Shown here in pieces: positions 1 through 8,543 of a DNA stretch of 64,000 bases. This stretch comes from Sedimenticola_A sp040506425 (GTDB taxonomy: Bacteria; Pseudomonadota; Gammaproteobacteria; Chromatiales; Chromatiaceae). Position numbers and translations under genes: made by a program. Under the pieces are notes generated by a model. That model searched no databases and had not been told where the DNA came from. It saw nothing but the letters and a program-made list of their open reading frames with translations. The stretch lies in NCBI GenBank assembly GCA_965224515.1, contig OZ245051.1, positions 1,922,001-1,986,000 on the forward strand. Direction: 5' to 3'. The stretch's first letter is position 1, and each line of letters starts with the position of its first letter.

Positions 1-452
1 TCGAGAGCCTGCTGGTAATCCTTTAATGCATCTTCATAACGGCCCATGCGGTCTTTCAGTATTCCGCGGTTGGCATGGGCTACAGCGTTAAAGCGCTTAA
101 CTTCCGGTGTACTCTCCTGTGTAGCCAGTTCAATCGCATGGTCAAGGTTTGAGAGAGCATCCCGGTAGTGGTCTGACTGTTGATATTGTTCAGCGTGCAG
201 GCCGAGCTCCATCTGTGTCTGAGCTTTTCCCATTCTGGCGCCCCTGTGATCAGGCTGTATAACCAGAACCTGGTCAAAGCTCTCAAGGGCTTCATGGTAT
301 TGCCTGTCCTCAAGGTACCTGGAGCCGGCAGATAGCATCTGCTGTTCCGGTGTTTTACTGCTCCAGCCCAGGTCGTAAAGGCTCCATGCGATCCAGCAGA
401 CCGTCATCAGGGTTGCCGCTTTAACCATGAATCTGTAGCGCTGCTCACTCAT
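1..452 (-). CDS. TPR-repeat membrane-anchored protein (partial, C-terminus cut off by window edge)
   Basis: The reading frame begins with ATG at 452 and runs leftward off the window, giving 150 visible residues without a stop. An in-frame TAG lies two codons upstream, which fixes the start. The N-terminus has a short basic head and one hydrophobic segment (about residues 9-26), so it is probably anchored in the inner membrane. From about residue 36 helical repeats resemble tetratricopeptide units, including a YHEALESFDQVL-type repeat and a final YEDALKDYQQAL repeat. TPR domains scaffold protein-protein contacts; no partner can be named. The gene is separate from the downstream symporter, whose terminator lies between them. 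Identification as a TPR protein is fairly safe, the function unknown. Confidence 0.7.
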   Translation of the reverse strand, partial: MSEQRYRFMVKAATLMTVCWIAWSLYDLGWSSKTPEQQMLSAGSRYLEDRQYHEALESFDQVLVIQPDHRGARMGKAQTQMELGLHAEQYQQSDHYRDALSNLDHAIELATQESTPEVKRFNAVAHANRGILKDRMGRYEDALKDYQQAL

Positions 453-562
453 CGCCTGCTACCCGTCTTCATGCCTTGATGCATCATTGATGCGATACGG
501 TTGCGTGATGTGCTGCATGTTATGCATTGTGCTCAAATCCTGTTTCCTCTGTCTGCCAGCGG

Positions 563-590
563 TAAAAAAACGGGGGGGAACTCCCCCCCT
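563..590 (-). terminator. Intrinsic terminator of the 666-residue symporter gene
   Basis: Read on the minus strand this is a seven-G/seven-C hairpin with a short loop followed by a run of seven T. It lies about 20 bases beyond the stop codon of the symporter gene. Confidence 0.85.
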
Positions 591-609
591 AAGCCACAGA
601 CAAAACAAT

Positions 610-2610
610 TTAACCGGGTCGGTCTAAATCCAGCTGGGTATCGCCGATATCTTCATGAAGGGCGTGTACCTCGCTCTCCGGTACCGAGGAGAGCTCCATC
701 TTGTAAGCCAGAAACCACATCATGAAAATGCCAAGCAGCCACCATAGGATCTGCCAGGCCCAGATAGAGGGAATACCGAACAGCCAGGTTGCTGAGTCGG
801 TCGGATCGCCAAAGATCCAGTTGCCAATGACAGCACCCGGCCCGATGCCGAAAAAGAACCAGACGATGGCCATGATCCAGGCAATGGGCTTTAGACCTTT
901 TTTCGATTTGGGAAGCCCTGCATGGCTTCTCAGGAAGTTGTGGAACGTCATCCGGTGTTTGTACTCATCCTCGCTCTGGGTGATGGAGGAAACGAGTATC
1001 GCCAGGCCAAAATTGAAGAAGATTCCCCAGCCTGCAGAATGAATGGTCATTGGCCAGCGGCCCCAGGGCATAAACTGGGCGCCGATATTTTCAGTAAGAG
1101 TGACTGCGATCAGTCCGGCAATAAGTCCCGTAACAATTCCCTGGCGGGTCAGGTAGGGCCACCAGCAGATGGCGATCAGTGCGGGCCACATCTGAAACCC
1201 GTAAGCCACCGCGAGGCCTCCCAGCAGAACCAGCGCATCACTGGATGCTGTGGCAAAGACCAGTGCGGTCAATACGATACCGGCAACCCCAAGGCGGCCA
1301 AAAAACTTCTGCTGAACGTGTGATGCGTTTGGAATGATGAAGCGTTTGATCACATCTCTGGTCAGCATGCCGCCAGCCGTGGACATGTAAGCTGCGCCAG
1401 TGGACTGCATGGCTGCAAGGGCGCAGACGGCGAGAATGCCCACCAGCCAGGGTGCGAGATCGGACATCAGGTAGACCAGTTGGGGGACCAGCATGTCAGG
1501 ATTGCTGGGGCTGTTCAGCAGGTCGGTGGCGCCGATCTTCTGCAGTCCTTCAACCATAACCGGGTTGACCAGGTCAGGGTGTGCGGCCATGAACGCACTG
1601 TCGGCTCCAAGAAAGTGTGCGCCTATGCCCTGCAGGGCGGTGAAAAACATCAGTATGAAGCCGATGCCGGCGGAGGATGCCCACACCTGTTGGGGGGCGA
1701 AGGGTTCCGGGCTCTTGTTGCCGAAGGCCCACATGGAGAACGCCGGGGCAGACTGTATGCCCATCAGTGCAAACATGTAGGTGAGAATCATGATGCCGGT
1801 CCAGGCTCCGCCCACGGGTGCGGAATCCGTGCCCAGGCCTGCCCCGTACTGGATCATGCCCGGTATTGCGATATAAGCGCTGTAACCATCCGGTGTTGTC
1901 TCACCGAAAGCCGCCTTTCCAGTAACCGGATCGATGGCGGTAAGGGCGGCGATGCCCTGGGTCAGCTGACCGAAACCGCCGATGGCATTTATGGCTATGA
2001 TGCCTATGATCATGATGCCGCCGGAGAGCAGGATTGCCTGTGCTGAATCCACGTAGGCCACCGCGCGAAGTCCACCCGAGGCGACATAGATGATCACCAC
2101 GATAGAGAGCAGCCACATGCCTGCCTCAACGTCGAGCAGGCCATCGCTAAGTACGTTGAAAAGGAAGCCGGATGCTCTCAACTGAATGCCGAGATAGGGC
2201 ACCGAGAATACCAGGGCGACCAGTACCACAAGCAGGCGAACGGTGTCTGAGCGGAAATAGTAGGCCATCATCTCGCCGGGGGTGATGAAGCCGAAACGCT
2301 TGCCGAGCATCCATTGCCGTTTCAGAAACATAACGCCGGTGAACGGGATCGCAATGGCGTAGAAGGAGGCGTAGGCGTATTGAAAGCCGTCACGGTAGAT
2401 CAGCCCCGGGTGGCCCATGAAGGTCCAGCCTGAAAAGGAGGTGGCTGTTGCGGCAAGGATAAAGACCCACAGAGAGATCTGCCGGCCGGCAACGAAGTAA
2501 TCACTCGCTGTTCTGGCTGTCAGTGCACCCTTGATACCCCAGAAGATGCAGTAGGCCCAGTACAGCGCAACGAAGACAAACAGCCAGACAACCTTGGCGT
2601 CGATTTCCAT
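610..2610 (-). CDS. Sodium:solute symporter (SSS family), 666 residues
   Basis: An inner-membrane transporter with about 13-14 hydrophobic segments spread along the chain. The N-terminal DYFVAGRQ element is typical of SSS proteins, and the ALAAMQSTGAAYMSTAGGML stretch matches the conserved sodium-site helix of the family. It probably imports an organic acid or similar solute with sodium; the substrate cannot be read from the sequence. It is longer than simple permeases of about 500-580 residues because of an extended C-terminal part with extra membrane segments and an acidic cytoplasmic tail. It is monocistronic: a strong terminator follows and a sigma-54-type promoter with GTTAC motifs precedes it. 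I infer control by the CbrB-like activator encoded at 8544-9890. Confidence 0.85.
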   Translation of the reverse strand: MEIDAKVVWLFVFVALYWAYCIFWGIKGALTARTASDYFVAGRQISLWVFILAATATSFSGWTFMGHPGLIYRDGFQYAYASFYAIAIPFTGVMFLKRQWMLGKRFGFITPGEMMAYYFRSDTVRLLVVLVALVFSVPYLGIQLRASGFLFNVLSDGLLDVEAGMWLLSIVVIIYVASGGLRAVAYVDSAQAILLSGGIMIIGIIAINAIGGFGQLTQGIAALTAIDPVTGKAAFGETTPDGYSAYIAIPGMIQYGAGLGTDSAPVGGAWTGIMILTYMFALMGIQSAPAFSMWAFGNKSPEPFAPQQVWASSAGIGFILMFFTALQGIGAHFLGADSAFMAAHPDLVNPVMVEGLQKIGATDLLNSPSNPDMLVPQLVYLMSDLAPWLVGILAVCALAAMQSTGAAYMSTAGGMLTRDVIKRFIIPNASHVQQKFFGRLGVAGIVLTALVFATASSDALVLLGGLAVAYGFQMWPALIAICWWPYLTRQGIVTGLIAGLIAVTLTENIGAQFMPWGRWPMTIHSAGWGIFFNFGLAILVSSITQSEDEYKHRMTFHNFLRSHAGLPKSKKGLKPIAWIMAIVWFFFGIGPGAVIGNWIFGDPTDSATWLFGIPSIWAWQILWWLLGIFMMWFLAYKMELSSVPESEVHALHEDIGDTQLDLDRPG

Positions 2611-2693
2611 TTAATGTTTCAGCCCGGTTTGTAAATCGTATTCAGGTTTCATTGGTGGTTCTTTAGTAAATAAAAAATGTAATCCCGTAGTCA

Positions 2694-2709
2694 TGCGAAA
2701 AACATGCCG
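2694..2709 (-). promoter_or_regulatory. Candidate sigma-54 promoter of the 666-residue symporter
   Basis: On the minus strand the site reads CGGCATG, four bases, then TCGCA. It keeps the GG (-24) and GC (-12) pairs at the spacing of the TGGCACG-N4-TTGCA consensus but departs at three weaker positions. It lies about 85 bases upstream of the ATG. The neighbouring GTTAC cluster strengthens the call. Confidence 0.5.
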
Positions 2710-2726
2710 GATCAGTCTTGCCCGTG

Positions 2727-2809
2727 GTTACAGGGGATGGTGCGGCAGCTCCTTCCAGGTGTTACTTTTTCTCTGTTACCCGGTGACTCTTTGTGTGTAT
2801 AAAGGTAAC
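2727..2809. promoter_or_regulatory. GTTAC half-site cluster, candidate activator sites
   Basis: Four half-sites occur within 85 bases: GTTACA at 2727, TGTTAC at 2760, TGTTACC at 2774 and, inverted, GGTAAC at 2804. They lie 20-115 bases upstream of the candidate sigma-54 promoter for the leftward symporter. The same hexamer recurs beside two other sigma-54 sites in this window and before the sensor-kinase operon. The remainder of the 289-base gap (2611-2899) holds no gene that I can see. Confidence 0.55.
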
Positions 2810-2899
2810 GATTTTCGCCCTTTAGAACAGAGTTGCGTCTTTGAGTGAAATCACGTGAAATAACCTCTTTTTCGTACGGCACCGCCGGGACTCTTTTGG

Positions 2900-3583
2900 A
2901 TGAAATTCATTAAACTGCTCCACGAGGCATTGATCGCCCTGTTTGTCCTCATCAACGGCATGATGCTGTATCTGTTTCTGCTTAACTTCCCCTATGGACT
3001 GGAGCCGTTTTTCATCAGTCTTGCCAACTGGGACAAGCTCAGCCCCCAGATCGGCTACGTGGCTACAGTCACCGTCGTGGTGATGGTGCTGGTCGGAGTG
3101 CTGGTGTGGCGGCTTGGTGATGAGTGGAAAAACCGTATTCTCTACCTGCGCACGAATTACGCTCACCCCGCTTTCAATGCGTTTCTGCCTACCCGCAAGC
3201 AGCCATTTGAAACTGGCAAGCTGTTACAGTCATTTCCAGAGGTGAAAGATTCGGGTTTCAATCCGGGTGTGCAGATCGCTACATGGCTTGATCTGCTCCG
3301 CAAGCATGGTGATAAGCCGGTAGTTATGAATACCTGGATACACTGGCAGATACTGCGTGACCTCTATCTTCTCGCGCTTGTTTTTCTGGGCGTGTTTCTG
3401 ATTGGGTGGCTGTTCAACTACGGTATCCCTTTTCAGATTGTCAGCGCTTACCTGTTCCTGTTTGGGGCGCAGTTCCTGTTCCTGCTGCTGATGGCACGGA
3501 AAGTCGGATACCGGTTGGTGGACAATGTGCTGGGTGTGGCGCTGGGCCTGGATGACAGCAATCCCAAGGGCAAGAAGCGCTAG
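2900..3583 (+). CDS. Four-TM integral membrane protein of unknown function
   Basis: A 227-residue protein I do not recognise. Hydrophobic segments lie at about 8-28, 52-72, 150-172 and 178-200. A hydrophilic loop of some 75 residues separates the two TM pairs, and the tail is short, charged and lysine-rich. No catalytic motif is visible. It is the only rightward gene in the first 13 kb and overlaps the last four bases of the convergent exonuclease gene, so the two transcripts meet tail to tail. ATG is the only good start; the ribosome site is weak. Confidence 0.7.
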   Translation: MKFIKLLHEALIALFVLINGMMLYLFLLNFPYGLEPFFISLANWDKLSPQIGYVATVTVVVMVLVGVLVWRLGDEWKNRILYLRTNYAHPAFNAFLPTRKQPFETGKLLQSFPEVKDSGFNPGVQIATWLDLLRKHGDKPVVMNTWIHWQILRDLYLLALVFLGVFLIGWLFNYGIPFQIVSAYLFLFGAQFLFLLLMARKVGYRLVDNVLGVALGLDDSNPKGKKR

Positions 3584-4278
3584 CTGATTACGGTTATCTC
3601 TTTCAGTGTGGGTGAACGCTTGCCCTGGCGGTAAACCGCCTGGGCAAGAAACAGCTCACCGGCTGCGATGGCATCGGTCAGTGCGTTGTGTGCCGGGTAG
3701 CGGGGGAGACCATAGCGGTCACGGGCATTGGCAAGTCGCAGGTCACCCTGCTTTATCGATTTATCACGGCTCCTGAACTGGCGTACCTCCAGGGCCAGGG
3801 TGTCCACTACCGGGCCAATGAAGGGGTAGCCGTAGATCCGTCTGCAGGCATTGTTGAGAAAGTTGTACTCGATAGCCGCATGATGGGCCAGCATCGCCTT
3901 ACCTGCCAGTGCGTTGAGCAGGACAGGGAGGACCTGTTCGAGCTTTTGGGCGCTGGATGCCTCATCGTCCAGTATGCCATGTACAACTGCAGACTCTTCA
4001 GGGATCGTTCGGGTGGGTTTGGTCAGGATGTGTGTCGCGTCATCGAGGAAAAGGCTTTGGCCGCGGATGGTCGTATAACCGACACTGAGAATGTCGTCCC
4101 GTTTCTGGTCAAGCCCCGTGGTTTCAAAATCCAGGGCCAGGTAGTCAACCTGTTTCCAGTCAGCATCCAGTGCCGGGAAGGGGGTTTCGTAGTAATCCCG
4201 CAGCGGGCACTGGGGCATCTTGCGCAGATACCAGTTTCGCCGCTCTTCCAGGTTGAATAGATATTTCCAGATGGACAT
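3580..4278 (-). CDS. DEDDh-family 3'-5' exonuclease
   Basis: A 232-residue nuclease of the DNA polymerase III epsilon/RNase T superfamily that would remove nucleotides from 3' ends using two metal ions. Exo I is seen as DFETTG (D50, E52) and Exo III as HNALTD (H197, D202). At Exo II the usual HN..FD pattern is HHAAIE, so Glu137 replaces Asp. I remember related small exonucleases with that substitution, so it need not mean loss of activity. The start codon overlaps the stop of the upstream DUF294 gene (TAATG), implying translational coupling. This exonuclease/CBS-nucleotidyltransferase pair is often seen beside acetate-type symporters; the joint role is not known to me. Confidence 0.85.
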   Translation of the reverse strand: MSIWKYLFNLEERRNWYLRKMPQCPLRDYYETPFPALDADWKQVDYLALDFETTGLDQKRDDILSVGYTTIRGQSLFLDDATHILTKPTRTIPEESAVVHGILDDEASSAQKLEQVLPVLLNALAGKAMLAHHAAIEYNFLNNACRRIYGYPFIGPVVDTLALEVRQFRSRDKSIKQGDLRLANARDRYGLPRYPAHNALTDAIAAGELFLAQAVYRQGKRSPTLKEITVIS

Positions 4279-6134
4279 TATCTTTGGTACCGCTGGCTGA
4301 GCACGTTCTGCATGGTGCGTACAACCGAGAACGCATCCTTGAGATGGCTTCTTTCAAAATGGGAGAGTTCCTCAGGCGACATGAAGTTGTCCGCCTGCTC
4401 ACCCTGCCTGATCAATCGTGCCTGGTGCTGAATGCGAAGATCGCAGATGAACTCCAGGGCGTCTCGTAGATCCATTGCGCCGTCGGTTGAGACTTCGCCA
4501 CCCTCGGCGACAACCTCCAGTCTGTCCAGGGTGTTGACGGTTTCACTTCCGGCCGCCAGGGCGTAAACCCGTGCAAGATCCACGATGGGCACGATGGCGT
4601 TGTGCTTCATGTCGAATGTCCTGTCGTGATCACCGCCACGGATAAGGACAAAGTTTCTGAAAAAGCCCAGGGGCGGCTGGTGGGACAATGCGTTGCCCGC
4701 CATGTGGGCCAGGAAGAGGCGGTTGCCCCGGGTCCCGTTCAGCATATGGGCTTTCAAATCACGAAACAGGGATATGTCGCCGGAAACACAGCGCATATCG
4801 AAGAAGACACAGGTCAGCATCAGAGCTTTCGGTTCAGGCTGGTTGATCCACTTGTTGAAATAGCCTTTCCAGGTCTTTAGCGGTTGTCGCCACTGGTCGG
4901 TAATGGCCATCATATCGCCGGGGCAGTAGATGTAGCCGCAGGCGTCGAGGCCGTCACAGACAAAGCGTGCGAGGTCCTGGAAGTAGTCGCCATGTTTTGC
5001 CGGGTCGTAGGCGTCGTCGATCACCAGGCAGTTGTCCTGGTCCGAGCGGGCGGTCTGTTCATTGCGGGCCTGTGAGCCCGCGGCGACCCAGGCATAGGGT
5101 ACAGGCGGTTGGCCGAGCTTCTCTTCGGCCAGCTGCAGCAGTCGCGTGGTGATGGCGTCAGTGACTGATGTGATGACGTGCCCTGTGCTGTCGGCAGTGG
5201 CTTCTGCCGCGGCAAGGTTGACCAGCAGGTCGGGAATCTTGGCGGTGACCGCTTTCATGCGCTCGATGTCATTTGTCTTGTAGATATCGCCCACAAGGTA
5301 GACCGCGGAAGTGGTCTGGTGTTTGGTCAGGTCGGTGGCGGTCAACATGTTGGTGACCTTGCCGTCCTTCTCTACCGGTAGATGATGAATGTTATGGCGG
5401 GCCATGTAGAGCTGGGCCGAGAAGGCGTATGCGTCCTCTTCTACGGTTGAGGGGTCGCGGGTCATGATCTCCTCAACCGGGGTGTTGTAATCGAGGGCTT
5501 GTGCCACGACCCGGCGGCGCAGATCCCTGTCAGTGACAATGCCGAGCAGTCTGTCCCCTTCCGTGATCAGGATGGAGGATACCCGCTCTTCCCCCATCAT
5601 TCTTGCCGTCTCCTGGATGGAGGCGCTGGGTGGCATGCTGATGGGGCGTCTGCGGCTGAGCAGATCCTTTACCGGGGTGGTCATCAGGTTGAGCTGACTG
5701 TTGGACTCTTTGGCGGTTTGGCTGATGGCCTCTTTGAGACGGTCGCCCCCGGCCGGGCCGAAGAAATAGGCGAACTGTGTGTACTTGCTGCAAAGATCGT
5801 CCACATCAGTAGCGGGTAATTGGTAGACCAGGGTGTCTTCGATGGCTAAGCCGGTAATGTCAGAGACGGTTTCCAGACTGGAGGCCCGGTAACCCAGCAT
5901 GTCGCCCTCTCCAAGGCGCGCGAGCAGTTCCCCTTCGTTGCAGAGTTCAACTGCTCCGGTGCGTACGATGTATAGAAAACTCTCCAGGCTGCCGCTGTCG
6001 GGAATGGCGCTGTCGCGCCGGTAATAACGTACCTGAAGTTTGCCTGGCAGCTCAGAGAGCGCTGATTCGCTCAGCTGGTCAAACGGGTGGTGGCTGGCCA
6101 GGAAATCCCGTATCTCGAGTAGTTCAATCTCCAT
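4278..6134 (-). CDS. cNMP-binding / CBS-pair / DUF294 putative nucleotidyltransferase
   Basis: A 618-residue soluble regulatory protein. Domains in order are a cyclic-nucleotide-binding-like domain (about 12-125), a CBS pair (about 160-280; paired ITEGDRLLGIVTDRDL and VTNMLTATDL blocks), a GlnD-like nucleotidyltransferase (about 320-460; GSQARNEQTARSDQD supplies the G-S and D-x-D metal-binding pattern) and a helical DUF294 C-terminal domain. Such proteins resemble PII uridylyltransferases but their targets are unknown. The start chosen is ATG at 6134 with a GGAGA ribosome site. An upstream in-frame ATG would put the start inside the preceding gene's terminator. It is coupled to the exonuclease and lies downstream of the symporter pair, beyond a terminator, so read-through or a weak own promoter must drive it. 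Confidence 0.85.
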   Translation of the reverse strand: MEIELLEIRDFLASHHPFDQLSESALSELPGKLQVRYYRRDSAIPDSGSLESFLYIVRTGAVELCNEGELLARLGEGDMLGYRASSLETVSDITGLAIEDTLVYQLPATDVDDLCSKYTQFAYFFGPAGGDRLKEAISQTAKESNSQLNLMTTPVKDLLSRRRPISMPPSASIQETARMMGEERVSSILITEGDRLLGIVTDRDLRRRVVAQALDYNTPVEEIMTRDPSTVEEDAYAFSAQLYMARHNIHHLPVEKDGKVTNMLTATDLTKHQTTSAVYLVGDIYKTNDIERMKAVTAKIPDLLVNLAAAEATADSTGHVITSVTDAITTRLLQLAEEKLGQPPVPYAWVAAGSQARNEQTARSDQDNCLVIDDAYDPAKHGDYFQDLARFVCDGLDACGYIYCPGDMMAITDQWRQPLKTWKGYFNKWINQPEPKALMLTCVFFDMRCVSGDISLFRDLKAHMLNGTRGNRLFLAHMAGNALSHQPPLGFFRNFVLIRGGDHDRTFDMKHNAIVPIVDLARVYALAAGSETVNTLDRLEVVAEGGEVSTDGAMDLRDALEFICDLRIQHQARLIRQGEQADNFMSPEELSHFERSHLKDAFSVVRTMQNVLSQRYQR

Positions 6135-6159
6135 GCAATCTCCCTGAAGACCGCAGATG

Positions 6160-6189
6160 AAAAAAAGGACCCCGCACGGGGCGGGGTCC
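6160..6189 (-). terminator. Intrinsic terminator after the DUF4212/SSS symporter operon
   Basis: On the minus strand a GGACCCCGC stem pairs with GCGGGGTCC and is followed by seven T. It starts about 27 bases past the symporter stop. A second small palindrome (CACATCA/TGATGTG) overlaps the stop region. Confidence 0.9.
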
Positions 6190-6215
6190 ATTCTAACTCA
6201 CATCAGGTGATGTGA

Positions 6216-7946
6216 TTAGTGGTCGGAGGCACCGCCTGAACCTTTCGGTACGCGAATGTCCTCAACCAGGTGCTGGATATGCTCCGGGGGTGGTGTGGTC
6301 ACCTTGGATACGAGGGTTGCAGCCGCGAAGTTGATCATCGCGCCCACAGCACCGAACGCCTCGGGTGCAATTCCCAGGAAGTGATTGGCGGTAGTGTTGG
6401 CCGCCATGGCAGTACCCGGGATGAAGAACCAGCCCTTGAACCAGAAGATATAGAGCAGGGTGGAACCCAGGCCAGCCAGCATGCCGACTACTGCACCGGT
6501 GTTGTTGATGTTCTTGTTAAAGATACCCATCATCAATGCCGGGAAGATAGAGGAGGCTGCCAGACCAAAGGCCAGTGCCACCACCTGTGCCGCAAATCCT
6601 GGTGGATGCAAGCCAAAGTAACCGGCCACCATGATGGCGCCCGCCATGGCTATTCGTGCCGCCAGCAGTTCGTTTTTCTCAGAGATGTTAGGCGCGAAGA
6701 TGCCTTTTAACAGGTCATGAGAGATCGAAGTGGAGATTGCCAACAACAGGCCTGCCGCTGTGGACAGTGCCGCAGCCAGACCACCGGCAGCCACCAGTGC
6801 GATTACCCAGTTGGGCAGCTTGGCGATTTCCGGGTTGGCCAGAACCATGATGTCGCGGTCAACCTTGAGCTCGTTGGTATCGCCTTTGCGGTACTGGATA
6901 CGACCGTCACCGTTCTTGTCGTTGAACTTGAGCAGACCGGTGGTCTCCCAGTTCTTGAACCACTGGGGACGTGCTTCGTACTGCAGTGCGCCGTCAGCAG
7001 CTGCAACCGGGCCGGGCTGTACAGTCTTGGCCAGGTTGAAGAATGCCATGGAGCCTACGGCAGGAGCGGTGGTGTAGAGGATACCGATGAATACCAGTGC
7101 CCAACCTGCGGATGCACGCGCATCACGTACCTTGGGTACGGTGAAGAAGCGAATGATCACGTGAGGCAGACCAGCGGTACCGATCATCAGCGAGAAGGTA
7201 TAGAGCACCATGTTCAGGGTGCCGCCCTTCTGAGCCGTGTACTCGTTGAAACCGAGTTCCACCAGGGTGGTGTCGAGCTTTTGCAGCAGCGGTGTGCCGT
7301 CGCTCAAGCTGCCCCACAGGCCAAGCTGGGGAATCGGGTTGCCGGTCAGGTTCAGGGAGATGAAGATGGCCGGTACGGTATAGGCGAAGATCAGCACGCA
7401 GTACTGGGCAATCTGGGTGTAGGTGATACCCTTCATGCCGCCGAGTACGGCGTAGAAGAACACGATCGCCATGCCGGTGAACAGGCCGGTTTCGAACTCA
7501 GTCTCAAGGAAGCGCGAGAAAGCCACGCCGATACCCTTCATCTGGCCGATTACATAGGTGATGGAGGCTACGATCAGGCAGATTACCGCAACGATGCGGG
7601 CGGTCTGTGAATAGTAGCGGTCACCAATGAATTCAGGCACGGTGAACTTACCGAATTTACGCAGGTAAGGTGCAAGCAGCATGGCCAGCAGCACGTAGCC
7701 GCCGGTCCAGCCCATCAGGAAGATGGATGCGTCGTAGCCTTTGAAAGCGATAAGGCCTGCCATGGAGATGAAAGACGCTGCGGACATCCAGTCAGCGGCG
7801 GTAGCCATACCGTTGGCTACGGGGTGAATACCACGGCCTGCGGCATAGAATTCGCCGGTGGTCGATGCCTTGGCCCATATCGCAATACCGATATAGAGGG
7901 CGAAGGTAAAGCCGACGACAAGATAAGTTAACGTTTGAAGTTCCAT
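6216..7946 (-). CDS. Sodium/substrate symporter, large subunit (VC_2705-type SSS protein)
   Basis: A 576-residue polytopic permease with about 13 membrane helices that would form the transport channel for an organic acid such as acetate. Typical SSS signatures are present: an EFYAAGRG motif near residue 35, a long AADWMSAASFISMAG helix, and GGLAAALSTAAGLLLAISTS around the sodium site. Between two helices (about 325-360) is a hydrophilic loop with DKNGDGRI, an EF-hand-like calcium loop lacking the final acidic residue. The ATG at 7946 has an AAGGGGA ribosome site, and the gene follows the DUF4212 subunit by 15 bases. It belongs to the symporter subfamily that always travels with DUF4212 rather than being classical ActP. 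Confidence 0.88.
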   Translation of the reverse strand: MELQTLTYLVVGFTFALYIGIAIWAKASTTGEFYAAGRGIHPVANGMATAADWMSAASFISMAGLIAFKGYDASIFLMGWTGGYVLLAMLLAPYLRKFGKFTVPEFIGDRYYSQTARIVAVICLIVASITYVIGQMKGIGVAFSRFLETEFETGLFTGMAIVFFYAVLGGMKGITYTQIAQYCVLIFAYTVPAIFISLNLTGNPIPQLGLWGSLSDGTPLLQKLDTTLVELGFNEYTAQKGGTLNMVLYTFSLMIGTAGLPHVIIRFFTVPKVRDARASAGWALVFIGILYTTAPAVGSMAFFNLAKTVQPGPVAAADGALQYEARPQWFKNWETTGLLKFNDKNGDGRIQYRKGDTNELKVDRDIMVLANPEIAKLPNWVIALVAAGGLAAALSTAAGLLLAISTSISHDLLKGIFAPNISEKNELLAARIAMAGAIMVAGYFGLHPPGFAAQVVALAFGLAASSIFPALMMGIFNKNINNTGAVVGMLAGLGSTLLYIFWFKGWFFIPGTAMAANTTANHFLGIAPEAFGAVGAMINFAAATLVSKVTTPPPEHIQHLVEDIRVPKGSGGASDH

Positions 7947-7961
7947 TAAGTCGTCCCCTTG

Positions 7962-8228
7962 TTAGTCTTCGTGAACGTCAAACTGACGATCGAGTTTGTT
8001 CATCTGGGCCGCGTAGATAAAAATCTGCACGATGAAGACGATCATGGAGCCCTGCTGTGCAAACCAGAAACCGAGATCGGCACCGCCGACAGCGATTCCC
8101 GAGAGGGCGGGACGCAGGATGATGCCGCAGAAGTAGGACACGAATGCCCAAACGGCTAGGTGGATCATTACCAGTCGGATATTGGCCTTCCAATAGGCCT
8201 GGCCCGACGTGTCTTGAGGTGAGCTCAT
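7962..8228 (-). CDS. DUF4212 small subunit of sodium/substrate symporter
   Basis: An 88-residue membrane protein with two hydrophobic helices (about 22-44 and 52-76) and charged ends. It matches the DUF4212 small-subunit family in size, in the WKANIRL start and in the aromatic FWFAQQGS joint. It accompanies VC_2705-type symporters and is taken to be their accessory subunit. It is the first gene of the operon, with a GGAGGA ribosome site just before ATG 8228. Its 5' leader is about 140 bases, back to a sigma-54-type promoter. Confidence 0.88.
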   Translation of the reverse strand: MSSPQDTSGQAYWKANIRLVMIHLAVWAFVSYFCGIILRPALSGIAVGGADLGFWFAQQGSMIVFIVQIFIYAAQMNKLDRQFDVHED

Positions 8229-8382
8229 TAAACAGTCCTCCGGATTTATCTTTCGTATGTTTATAGACGTCTAAAAGTGACCTGCATCCTCGCAGTCCAT
8301 CCCTCCGTGTGAAGACTGCGCACGCCGGATTTGAGCATCCTGTCTTCGGACCAGGGATTACTCAGGTCATCCCGTGATGCAC

Positions 8383-8398
8383 AGCAATAAACAAGCCA
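8383..8398 (-). promoter_or_regulatory. Sigma-54 promoter of the DUF4212/SSS operon
   Basis: On the minus strand the site reads TGGCTTG, TTTA, TTGCT: a full TGGC (-24) and TTGC (-12) with exact consensus spacing. Transcription would begin near 8372, giving a leader of about 140 bases. GTTAC half-sites stand just upstream. Confidence 0.7.
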
Positions 8399-8403
8399 CT
8401 AAA

Positions 8404-8500
8404 GTAACTTGTTGAAATATTAGAATAATTCTATTCGTGGAGAAGTTACTAACAGGTGTCTCCGGGAGTTTTGTTACCGCGGGTAACAGGTGAGTGTTAC
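8404..8500. promoter_or_regulatory. GTTAC-type upstream activator sites incl. a perfect palindrome
   Basis: The palindrome TGTTACCGCGGGTAACA at 8472-8488 is perfect over seven bases per arm. It is flanked by GTTAC at 8445, TGTTAC at 8495 and GTAAC at 8404. Placed 50-100 bases upstream of the sigma-54 site, these are where an NtrC-type activator would bind. The rest of the 315-base gap 8229-8543 shows no gene. Confidence 0.65.
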
Positions 8501-8543
8501 TTTATGAATCGGCTGCCCGGAGTGGCGTATTTACCGGAGGGGT

